Of a stretch of 42,730 nucleotides of DNA, positions 33,854-41,210 are shown piece after piece. The notes below the pieces were generated by a model. The model was not told the origin of the DNA, did not search any database, and saw only the letters and a list, made by a program, of their open reading frames with translations. Every line of letters begins with the position of its first letter. Position 1 is the first letter of the stretch. Location: the NCBI GenBank assembly GCA_009779135.1, contig WREW01000009.1:1-42730 (forward strand). The letters run 5' to 3'. A program made the position numbers and the translations under genes. This DNA is from Alphaproteobacteria bacterium (GTDB taxonomy: Bacteria > Pseudomonadota > Alphaproteobacteria > UBA9219).

Positions 33854-34803
33854 AAGTCGGTCTCCTGAAGGGTATCAAGTCGCATCGCCACACGAAGCCG
33901 TGCGCTGCGCGCTCTTGGATTAAGGCGTATTTCCTGCGCGGAAGGGACTTCTGCTTTGCGCGAAAGAATCGCAAGCAACGCCGGCTGAGGCTTGTCCGCC
34001 ATCGCGCCCGGCGTATGCCGCGACGTGTTTTGCGCGCCTTTGGCGTAGTGGCGCATAAAGTTTTTCACCCGCCTGTCTTCCAGCGAATGAAAAGACACCA
34101 CCGCCAGCCTTCCTTGCGGCTTGAGCAGGGATAGGCTTGCCAAAAGCCCGTCCTCAAGCGCGGAAAGCTCATCATTCACGGCGATGCGCAAAGCCTGAAA
34201 ACAACGTGTCGCAGGATCAAGCCCGTCTTTGGAAGACGGCACGCAAGAACGTACAAGCTGCGCAAAATCCTGCGTGCTTTCAAAAGGCGCCTTTTGGCGT
34301 CTTTCCACAATCCTGTGCGCCACGCGCCGCGCATAGCGCTCCTGCCCGTAATGATAAAAAATATCCGCAAGCTTTGCTTCGCTGGTCGTGTTGAGCAGAT
34401 CTGCCGCTGTCGGATGTTCACTGCTTTGATCCATGCGCATATCAAGGGGGCCGTCTTTTTGGAAGGAAAACCCGCGCGCGGCCTCATCAAGCTGCGGCGA
34501 GGAAACGCCAAGATCAAGCGCAATCCCATCCACCGCGCCCGCTTTTCCGATCAGCTGATCCATAGCGCTGAAATTGCCGTGATGAAGCACAAGGCGCTGG
34601 CCGTATTTTTCGACCATGGCCGCACCGGCTTCAAGAGCTTCAGGATCGCGGTCAATGGCGTGAACGCATCCCGCGCCGCGCTCCAAAATCCCGCGCGTAT
34701 AACCGCCGCGCCCGAACGTGCTATCAACATAAAGCCCGCCGGTTTTTACCGCCAGCGCTTCAAGCACCTGCTCCAGCATCACGGGGGTATGAGCATCCGT
34801 CAT
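33850..34803 (-). CDS. rsmH: 16S rRNA (cytosine1402-N4)-methyltransferase RsmH
   Basis: RsmH (MraW) methylates the N4 position of C1402 in 16S rRNA, at the decoding centre, with S-adenosylmethionine. The 317-residue protein begins HTPVMLEQVLEALAV and has the SAM-binding motif VDSTFGRGGYTRGILERG near residues 26-43. LDLGVSSPQLDEAARGFSF and VSFHSLEDRRVKNFM are the other family markers. It sits in the usual place between mraZ and ftsL, with ATGA overlaps at both ends. Confidence 0.97.
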   Translation of the reverse strand: MTDAHTPVMLEQVLEALAVKTGGLYVDSTFGRGGYTRGILERGAGCVHAIDRDPEALEAGAAMVEKYGQRLVLHHGNFSAMDQLIGKAGAVDGIALDLGVSSPQLDEAARGFSFQKDGPLDMRMDQSSEHPTAADLLNTTSEAKLADIFYHYGQERYARRVAHRIVERRQKAPFESTQDFAQLVRSCVPSSKDGLDPATRCFQALRIAVNDELSALEDGLLASLSLLKPQGRLAVVSFHSLEDRRVKNFMRHYAKGAQNTSRHTPGAMADKPQPALLAILSRKAEVPSAQEIRLNPRARSARLRVAMRLDTLQETDL

Positions 34804-35279
34804 AGAGCCTCCCCGATTTTCAAGGAAGCGGCGGCGATGATCTTGCTCAGCGAAATATCCTGCGCCTTGGCCAGATCGCGCGCTTTGGTTTCATGCGCAT
34901 AAAGTTTCTGCGGTGCCCAAAGCTGGAAAGTTTTGCGCCGCCCGACAAAAGCAACATCATCCGTGATGCCGACAGCCTGCGCCAGAGCAGAAGGCAGCGT
35001 AATGCGGCCCTCACTGTCAAAAGGAACCTGAACAGAACCGCCGAAAATGGTGGTTTCAATCAGCTCAAAAGTTTCCGCTGTCAAATCAAGTTTTTCGAGA
35101 CTCCGGCTTAAAAGCTCAAGATGCGCGATGGAACATCCATCCAAAGCCTCGTATTGGAGCGAGCGAAACACCACAATGCCGGTCGCGTCCACGCCCAAAG
35201 TGGCGCGAAACGAAGCCGGAACAGACACACGTCCCTTTTTGTCAACCCGATTGACAAAAGTTGAGAGGAACACGGCCAT
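34800..35279 (-). CDS. mraZ: Transcriptional regulator MraZ
   Basis: MraZ is a DNA-binding protein that represses its own dcw promoter and also serves as first gene of the cluster. The 159-residue chain has two SpoVT-AbrB-like repeats: FVNRVDKKGRVSVPASFRATLG at the N-terminus and PFDSEGRITLPSALAQAVG in the second half, each ending in a DNA-contact turn. GAGGA lies about seven bases before the ATG. Five TGGG-type repeats with 10-bp spacing lie upstream at 35339-35382 and are its likely operator. The 3' end overlaps rsmH. Confidence 0.96.
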   Translation of the reverse strand: MAVFLSTFVNRVDKKGRVSVPASFRATLGVDATGIVVFRSLQYEALDGCSIAHLELLSRSLEKLDLTAETFELIETTIFGGSVQVPFDSEGRITLPSALAQAVGITDDVAFVGRRKTFQLWAPQKLYAHETKARDLAKAQDISLSKIIAAASLKIGEAL

Positions 35280-35338
35280 GAGAAATCCTCACACATCAAG
35301 GCATTAGAAAAACGCTTTCGCCACCGCAAAAAGTTTTG

Positions 35339-35382
35339 TGGGTATATATGGGATACCATGGGAAGCCATGGGAATGCAAGGG
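35339..35382. promoter_or_regulatory. Five-repeat MraZ operator
   Basis: TGGG occurs at 35339, 35349, 35359 and 35369, then AGGG at 35379, giving five units with an exact 10-bp period. Known MraZ operators are TGGGA-type boxes separated by about five bases, that is a 10-bp period, usually three boxes. The tetramers read on the plus strand, opposite to mraZ; on the coding strand they are TCCCA-like. The block lies 60-103 bases upstream of the mraZ start, so it can cover the promoter. No -35/-10 pair is clear. Confidence 0.75.
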
Positions 35383-35397
35383 AATATGTGATAAAAA

Positions 35398-35436
35398 ACA
35401 ATAAAAAAGAGAACAATTCTCATTGTTCTCTTTTTG
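35398..35436 (-). terminator. Rho-independent terminator after the SapC-family gene
   Basis: A perfect 10-bp stem, AGAGAACAAT (35408-35417) with ATTGTTCTCT (35422-35431) and a four-base loop. Reading the minus strand it is followed by TTTTTTATTG, the classical U-tract. It lies about 30 bases past the stop of the upstream minus-strand gene and thereby isolates the dcw promoter region. The plus strand also has a T-run (35431-35435), so it could act in both directions. Confidence 0.85.
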
Positions 35437-35467
35437 TTCTTGAGTTTTGCGTCTTCAGGAAAAACTT

Positions 35468-36229
35468 TTACGCGCGCCCTTGTTCCCGCATGGTGGAAAG
35501 CGCCATCAAACTCTGCCAGCGATGCGAGGACAAAAGATGAGCAAAAATCATCCCGATCCACCCCTTGCGCCGCCAAGAGAGATAAACATTGTCCGGCAAA
35601 AGATCAAACTTCTTAGGATCAATCACCTGAAAGCCCGCCAGTTGAAGTTTCGAGCCGCCCGGCATGTCGATCTGCGCGTCATTATTCATCAAAAGATTAT
35701 AGTCTTTGATCGTTTTGACGAACTCCTCCGTCGCCTCGCCCTGCGCGCGCAAGGTTGCGCAGAAGTTCATGGCGCTTTGCGTAAAAGTCGAAGGCTTTCC
35801 GTCTTTGAAAAGCGCATAATCGCCTGAAGACCCAAGCATGTCGCTGGTTTCATCAATGCACAGCACGAACTGTTTTTGATCGGGATCATCCATCAAAAGG
35901 AAGGGATAGCGCCGCACATAAGCCGGCAGATAGCTGCCGCCCAGCCATTGGCCGTTTTCATCGATAAAGAGATTTTCGTCATTGCTCAACCCGACCACAG
36001 CCGCCGGAATGGGCGAGGGGCCTGACGCAAAAACGATGGGATAATGCGCCGCCGCCATGGGCAGCTCATCAATCAAAAGCGGAATAGCGTTGGTGTTGGC
36101 CGCAAAATTAAAGCTCTTGGGCGCCGAGACATAAAGATCAGCGTCCTTTTCCATATCTAAAGGCCGGATGGTCTTGTAGAACATCGGCATATCGGGTTTT
36201 TCAGGTGTCACATTTCCGTTAGTGGCCAT
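35468..36229 (-). CDS. SapC family protein
   Basis: A 253-residue cytoplasmic-looking protein matching the SapC family (PF07277 type), named after a Campylobacter surface-layer gene product but of unsettled role in Proteobacteria. Visible family traits are AHYPIVFASGPSPIPAAVVGL, ENLFIDENGQWLGGSYLPAYVRRYPFLLM and the glycine-poor C-terminal part ending in a helix (WIGMIFAHLLSSHRWQSL). No signal peptide or membrane helix is evident. GGAG precedes the ATG. It lies 97 bases after surE; that gap shows only a weak GGGA/TCCC hairpin candidate and no clear promoter. A strong terminator follows. Function in this organism is unknown. Confidence 0.85.
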   Translation of the reverse strand: MATNGNVTPEKPDMPMFYKTIRPLDMEKDADLYVSAPKSFNFAANTNAIPLLIDELPMAAAHYPIVFASGPSPIPAAVVGLSNDENLFIDENGQWLGGSYLPAYVRRYPFLLMDDPDQKQFVLCIDETSDMLGSSGDYALFKDGKPSTFTQSAMNFCATLRAQGEATEEFVKTIKDYNLLMNNDAQIDMPGGSKLQLAGFQVIDPKKFDLLPDNVYLSWRRKGWIGMIFAHLLSSHRWQSLMALSTMREQGRA

Positions 36230-36326
36230 AAGAAGGCTCCTTTTGATCTATGGTCTCTTGAACAATCGCACCAGTCTAGGGAAGGACTCCCCCAAAGACA
36301 AGAGCAATAAAATTATAGCAAAATCC

Positions 36327-37166
36327 CTAAAACGGATCATCCGGCCCGGGGCTGAGCGGGTTGACGGACGAAGGCTTGACAGACCCGCCATCCTTCGAAG
36401 CAAGGGATACAAAAGGACGCTCCAAAAGAATGCTGTGATCGCGGCCAAGAGCGCAAAGCGCAATCTCGCCGCGCTCAAGCGCCACCACATCGCTGGCCTG
36501 ATCGCCTGCGGGTTCGCCCAGTTCGGCGCCGATCCAGAAATATTCACCCCGCAAAGGCGTCAAACGGCGATAGGCCCGCCAGCTGCGAAGATTTTTTTGC
36601 GCCTGTCTTGTCCAGCGCATCCCTTTTATATCCTGCGCGGGAATATTCGGAATATTCACTGAAATGCAGCTTTCCTTGCGCCAACCTTCACTGAGAAGAT
36701 AGTGCAAAAGATGCGGCAGCATGGCGCGCGTCGTGTCCCACCGCACACCGCGCTCAAAAGAAACATCCTGACTGATGGCGATCGCCGGTACGTTGAAAGT
36801 CAAAGCCGTCATCGCCGCGCCCACAGTGCCGGAAATATTCGCAATATCGCCCGTATTAAGACCGGCATTCACGCCGCTGAGGATCAAGGAAGGCGGCGTT
36901 TCCTTCATAATATAATCAAGCGCCAAAATCACGCAGTCGCTTGGCGTGCCCTTGACCGTCCAGAAGCGGTCTTTGCGTTTTCTGATATGCACGGGCTTGC
37001 GGAGCGTGACGCTTTGGGACATGCCGCTTTTTTCTTCATCCGGCGCGATAACCCAAAGTTCCTGCGTGAAAGAGCTCGCAATTTCAGCCAAAACTTTCAG
37101 CCCCTCCGATTCATATCCATCATCGTTGGTGATTAAAATACGGGGAAGGCTGATGCGGTTCGTCAT
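36327..37166 (-). CDS. surE: 5'/3'-nucleotidase SurE
   Basis: SurE is a metal-dependent phosphatase of nucleoside monophosphates, polyphosphates and short RNAs, often linked with stationary-phase survival. The 279-residue protein opens with ILITNDDGYESEGLKVL, whose acidic pair binds the metal. It continues with VIAPDEEKSGMSQSVTLRKPV, VKGTPSDCVILALDYI and LILSGVNAGLNTGDIANISGTVGAAM, the complete family pattern. The C-terminus is extended by a Pro/Ser-rich tail. GAGGA sits very close to the ATG. The stop of surE and start of the next gene are 97 bases apart. Confidence 0.96.
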   Translation of the reverse strand: MTNRISLPRILITNDDGYESEGLKVLAEIASSFTQELWVIAPDEEKSGMSQSVTLRKPVHIRKRKDRFWTVKGTPSDCVILALDYIMKETPPSLILSGVNAGLNTGDIANISGTVGAAMTALTFNVPAIAISQDVSFERGVRWDTTRAMLPHLLHYLLSEGWRKESCISVNIPNIPAQDIKGMRWTRQAQKNLRSWRAYRRLTPLRGEYFWIGAELGEPAGDQASDVVALERGEIALCALGRDHSILLERPFVSLASKDGGSVKPSSVNPLSPGPDDPF

Positions 37167-37198
37167 ATCCTCAAATAAGTTTCAAAAAAAAGCGGTAA

Positions 37199-37984
37199 TC
37201 AGGGCGAAAGATCATCCTCTTCATCGTCAAAAGTCGGCAAGATGTAATTAAGAGGCTTTCCAAGCTGTCCCGCGCGATACTGGCGATACATGCTGCGCAC
37301 CTGCGCGTAGAAATCCAAAGATCCCGCGCGCAAAACGTCAAGTTCTTCAAGCGCCGATTCACGTTTGGACAAAGCCGGCGCAATGGTGGTCGCGGTGAAA
37401 TAAGCGCGCCTGATGGTCGTGCCGCCTTGCCCCGCCACAATATATTGCCAAGGCGAGGCCATCGTATCAGCCGCAATGCCGACCGCATCACGCACAGTGG
37501 AAGGCCCGACCAAAGGCAGAACAAGATAAGGCCCTTCACCAAAGCCCCAGACCGAAAGCGTCTGTCCGAAATCGCCCGTCTGGCGCGGCAGGCCCTGCTT
37601 GGCGTTGGCGACTTCAAACATGCCGCCAAGACCGATCGTTGTGTTGACCACAAAGCGCGAGAAAGTTATGCCCGCATCATGCATACGACCTTGCAGGATG
37701 TTGTTGGCCATAATCACCGGCTCGCCCATATTCTTGATAATCGCCGCCACGCGGGTTCTGATGGGCGGCGGCACTGTGGCGCGGTAAAGTTCAGCCAAAG
37801 GCCTTAAAAGAAGGCGATCCAGAAAATCATTCACGTTGAAAATGACGCGGTTCATCGGCTCCAGAGGGTCATTATTTTCTGCGGCCAGACGTTGTTCCGC
37901 ATAACTGCGCGGCGTGCTTGCGCAGGCCGAAAGCAGGAAAAGAGCCAGAAAAGAAACCGCAAAAAGCTTGGCATAACGCATCAT
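37199..37984 (-). CDS. mlaA: MlaA/VacJ-family phospholipid-transport lipoprotein
   Basis: MlaA removes misplaced phospholipids from the outer-membrane outer leaflet. The gene encodes a lipoprotein of about 261 residues: signal peptide with lipobox LLSAC, then the family core starting EPMNRVIFNVNDFLDRLLLRPLAELYRATVP, IKNMGEPVIMANNILQG, GLGGMFEVANAKQGLPRQTGDFGQTLSVWGFGEGPYLVLPLVGPSTVRDAVG. These match MlaA closely. The start could be any of three consecutive ATGs (37987, 37984, 37981) after a GGTGG site. It lies 39 bases after hpnN, so a joint transcript is likely. The MlaC/MlaBDEF partners are not in this window. Confidence 0.94.
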   Translation of the reverse strand: MMRYAKLFAVSFLALFLLSACASTPRSYAEQRLAAENNDPLEPMNRVIFNVNDFLDRLLLRPLAELYRATVPPPIRTRVAAIIKNMGEPVIMANNILQGRMHDAGITFSRFVVNTTIGLGGMFEVANAKQGLPRQTGDFGQTLSVWGFGEGPYLVLPLVGPSTVRDAVGIAADTMASPWQYIVAGQGGTTIRRAYFTATTIAPALSKRESALEELDVLRAGSLDFYAQVRSMYRQYRAGQLGKPLNYILPTFDDEEDDLSP

Positions 37985-38023
37985 CATAACCCACCCGTGG
38001 CGCCCCATTGCAAAAGGCACCGC

Positions 38024-40627
38024 TTACGAACGTTCTTTTGTATTCTTACCGGAGTCAAAAGGTTTGAGCAAGACCGGCAGCACAAGAAAAGTGCTGAGTG
38101 TGGAATATAGCAGGGCTATAGTTAACAACAGCCCCATGCCCCGTGTGCCTGTGTGTGAGGACAAAGACAAGGCCCCGAAAGCCACAAGCGTTGTGCCTGC
38201 GCTGAAAAGAACCGCGCGGGCCATGGCGGAGGAGAGCGGATATCTAAACCCTTGTTTTCTATAAAAGATGAAGTAAATCGCAAAAGTAACCCCAAGGCTG
38301 AGCAGCAAGGGCAGTGCAATAATATTAGCAAAATTAAGCGGCATCCCCATCAGCACAATGGTGGCCAAAGTCATCACGCCGGCAAAAAGAAGCGGGGCCA
38401 GAAGCCGCAAAACATCTAAGACATGGCGCAAGACGAGGAAGGAGAGAACCGCAATTGCCGCCAAAGCCAGCATACCCGCACGTGTAAAAGCGGAAGATAT
38501 GGTTTTGCCCGATTCCTGAATGGACACGCCTGTCCCCGTGGCATGGGGCGCCACCTGCCGGACGGCATGGGTAAAGGCCTCAAGCACGCGATGATCGCGG
38601 GCATTGCCTTGGGGATAAACCTCGATTTTGGCGCGGCCATCTTCTGCAATCCAGTCGCGGCGCAGATCCGGCGAGATGGACTCAAGCGTTGCGGCTTTGA
38701 CATTTAAAAGCGTGTAAAGCTGGGCCAGATAAGCCTTTAAGCCTGAGACCAGAGTATAATAACTGTAATCCAGCATGTCCAAATCATCCGCCACCACAAT
38801 GGCATCCAGCGCATCCGCAAGCTTTTGCGCCTCAACCTTATCCGCGCCCAGCGAACGCAGATTACGCGCTGTTTGCGACATGGCTGCATAATCGCGGCTA
38901 TAGCTCGGCGGCATCAAAAGTCCACGAGGCGACAAGGTCGGGCCTAAAACAAACATCGCATCATCAATAATGGCAAGCTTGGCGGCTTGTTCTTGCGGTG
39001 AGGGCACAAAGCTTGCCAGCGTGATGACATGATCCACCTCGGGCAAAGCCTCGATTTTGGCGGCCAGAGCAACAGCCGCTTCCAAAGACGGCTCCAAAAT
39101 CGTGATCGTGTAAGGCGTGGCGTCAGGATCTTTCATGATGTCGAACATCGTTGAAACGGACTCCGTGCGCGGATCTTTAAGATTAAGCGGGTCAGCATCA
39201 AAACGTATCTGGGAGGCAAGAAGCCCCGCCCCAAGCGCCAGACCGATAATCACGAAAAGGAGAGTTTTACGGTGTTTTTCGATGAAAAGATCAACAGGCT
39301 TGGCCCATGCATAGCCGATAGACTCTTTTTCCACGGGCGGATTGAAGAACACGAACAAAGCGGGCAGCAAAGTAAGATTAAGGACATAAGCAATCAACAT
39401 CCCCATGCCGGCGATAATGCCAAGCTCGGAAACACCGCGATAATCCGTAGGAATAAAGGCGAAAAAGCCCAAAGCCGAACACAAGGCCGCAAAGCTTATA
39501 GGCACAGCAATGCGCTGCGCCGTGTTCTCAAGCGCGGCCTTGAGATCTGCATGATGAAATCTGGCATCCCGCAGACGCACGCCGAATTGAATCCCGAAAT
39601 CAACGGCAATCCCGACAAACATCACGGCAAAAGCGATGGAGATCAAATTAAGCGCCCCCACAGCCATCAAGGCAAGAGCCGTAGAGATAATAAGACCGGC
39701 AAAAAGCGTTGATAAAATCGGCACAATAAGCCGCCAAGAACGCAGCGCCAGAACCAAAAGCAGAGCGACAAAAACAATCGAAAGCATCAGCGAAAGCTGC
39801 GCTCCTTCCTTGACCGAGGCAAACTCCTCATCATTCAAAGCCACCGAGCCGGTAAGGCGCACCCTCACGCCGCGCGCGTCCGTCAGCTCAAGCGTCTGCG
39901 CAATGCTGCGGATTTCTTTGGTAACATCCGCACCCGGCGAAAGATCCTCATAATCCAAAACAGGCTGCACAAGAATAAACTTGCGCGTATCGCGTAAAGT
40001 CTGCTCTTTGCTCATCACGCTTTGCCACGGCACGCGCCGCAGATGGGTGTCTTTTTCCTCAGCCGCTTTAAGACCCTTGGTCATCAGGGCAAAGATAGGC
40101 GCCATCTCTTCATAAGAGCCTTGCCCCCGCTTCAGCCCTTCAACCGACAGATCCATAATGGCCAAAAGCCCGCGCAAAGTCGGATCTTTGGCAAACCCGC
40201 CCAAAAGAGGCTGCACCCGCATCAGTTGATCCAAAGTATCCTGAAGCGAATCTTTATTGATAAGAAGAAGGCCGTATTTCTGGAAATAAGCGCGTTTTTC
40301 CGGCCTTACGACGCTTTTAAAAAGATCCGTGCGCTTTTCAAAAACCTTGGTCAGTAAAGTGGCGGCGTCTTCCGCCACATCCGCATTGATCCCATCCACC
40401 ACGACCACAAGACGATCCAGCTCATGCGGAAAGGCTTCTTCCATCTGCCTTTCCAGCTCTTTCCAAGGAAGATTCTGAGCAATCAGGGTTTCAATGTCTG
40501 TGTTGATCCTGAAATTGTTAGTCACATACCATCCGGCCCCTGCCACCGCGAAAAGGGCAAGCAGCACGATCCACAAAGCAAAACGGCGCGAAACATCGAC
40601 GACAGAAACAACAAAATTCGTCAGCAC
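38024..40627 (-). CDS. hpnN: MMPL/RND transporter HpnN, hopanoid-type
   Basis: A large inner-membrane RND-like protein of about 867 residues that in Rhodopseudomonas and Burkholderia moves hopanoids to the outer membrane. Two halves, each an exported loop and about six membrane helices, are visible; conserved parts include VRLTGSVALNDEEFASVKEGAQLSLML, FVGIAVDFGIQFGVRLRDARF, ALCSALGFFAFIPTDYRGVSELGIIAGMGMLIAYVLNLTLLPA and VTFAIYFIFYRKQGF. The frame reaches a TTG at 40642 without a ribosome site; I chose GTG 40627, behind GAGGA at spacing eight, giving MLTNFVVSVVD. No hopanoid-synthesis gene (shc, hpnC-E) is here, so hopanoid substrate is a family-based assumption. Confidence 0.88.
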   Translation of the reverse strand: MLTNFVVSVVDVSRRFALWIVLLALFAVAGAGWYVTNNFRINTDIETLIAQNLPWKELERQMEEAFPHELDRLVVVVDGINADVAEDAATLLTKVFEKRTDLFKSVVRPEKRAYFQKYGLLLINKDSLQDTLDQLMRVQPLLGGFAKDPTLRGLLAIMDLSVEGLKRGQGSYEEMAPIFALMTKGLKAAEEKDTHLRRVPWQSVMSKEQTLRDTRKFILVQPVLDYEDLSPGADVTKEIRSIAQTLELTDARGVRVRLTGSVALNDEEFASVKEGAQLSLMLSIVFVALLLVLALRSWRLIVPILSTLFAGLIISTALALMAVGALNLISIAFAVMFVGIAVDFGIQFGVRLRDARFHHADLKAALENTAQRIAVPISFAALCSALGFFAFIPTDYRGVSELGIIAGMGMLIAYVLNLTLLPALFVFFNPPVEKESIGYAWAKPVDLFIEKHRKTLLFVIIGLALGAGLLASQIRFDADPLNLKDPRTESVSTMFDIMKDPDATPYTITILEPSLEAAVALAAKIEALPEVDHVITLASFVPSPQEQAAKLAIIDDAMFVLGPTLSPRGLLMPPSYSRDYAAMSQTARNLRSLGADKVEAQKLADALDAIVVADDLDMLDYSYYTLVSGLKAYLAQLYTLLNVKAATLESISPDLRRDWIAEDGRAKIEVYPQGNARDHRVLEAFTHAVRQVAPHATGTGVSIQESGKTISSAFTRAGMLALAAIAVLSFLVLRHVLDVLRLLAPLLFAGVMTLATIVLMGMPLNFANIIALPLLLSLGVTFAIYFIFYRKQGFRYPLSSAMARAVLFSAGTTLVAFGALSLSSHTGTRGMGLLLTIALLYSTLSTFLVLPVLLKPFDSGKNTKERS

Positions 40628-40657
40628 GGGAAAGATCCTCAAAAAACGGATTAAGAT

Positions 40658-41158
40658 TTAGGGATGATCCGCATTTGCAATCATGGCGTCAAGAGGAATC
40701 CCGGGTTCATATTTCACGCGGCGGACTGTAGGAAAGGATTTGACGTGAGCAATATTGGGTGCTGTGGTAAGCTGCGCGGTGAGAAACTTTTGAAAAGCCT
40801 CCCAATCCGGCGCAACAACTTTAAGGAGAAAATCCGATTCACCGGTCAGCATGTAGCTTTCCCGCACCTGAGGCCAAGATTGCAGAAGTTCAGCGAAATG
40901 CGCAAAATCGGACTCGGAATGATTAACAAGAGAAACGTGAATCATCACCGTCATCATAAACCCCAGCTTGTCAGGAGCGACATCCGCATGATACCCACGA
41001 ATATAGCCTTCCTGTTCAAGGACTCGAACGCGCCGCAGGCAGGGCGGTGCGGAGATGCCGGACTTGGCGGCAAGCTCCACATTGGTAATACGCCCGTTCT
41101 TCTGCATCTCGGAAAGGATAATAAGATCGATACGATCGCGTTTAACTTGTTTCATCAT
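40658..41158 (-). CDS. Lrp/AsnC-family transcriptional regulator
   Basis: A 166-residue regulator. The N-terminal helix-turn-helix is DLIILSEMQKNGRITNVELAAKSGISAPPCLRRVRVLEQEGYI. The C-terminal RAM ligand domain follows, with YHADVAPDKLGFMMTVMIHVSL and YMLTGESDFLLKVVAPDWEAF. Lrp/AsnC proteins sense amino acids and form octamers; the ligand is not readable. The frame opens to 41266, but ATG 41158/41155 follow AGGATTT and give the normal start. It is divergent from the ELM1-family gene over a 52-base gap, where an operator may sit. Its stop is 30 bases from the hpnN start. Confidence 0.93.
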   Translation of the reverse strand: MMKQVKRDRIDLIILSEMQKNGRITNVELAAKSGISAPPCLRRVRVLEQEGYIRGYHADVAPDKLGFMMTVMIHVSLVNHSESDFAHFAELLQSWPQVRESYMLTGESDFLLKVVAPDWEAFQKFLTAQLTTAPNIAHVKSFPTVRRVKYEPGIPLDAMIANADHP

Positions 41159-41210
41159 AAATCCTAATGTTGAAGTAAAAACTCTCATTTGGAACAAGGA
41201 GTTTAGCCAA

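Noticed and set aside
35339-35382. CRISPR-like or tandem-repeat array upstream of mraZ
   Set aside because: Units are 10 bp with only four constant bases, which fits MraZ boxes and not a CRISPR array.
36240-36326. Terminator between surE and the SapC-family gene
   Set aside because: Only a short imperfect GGGA/TCCC pairing and no T-tract in the right direction.
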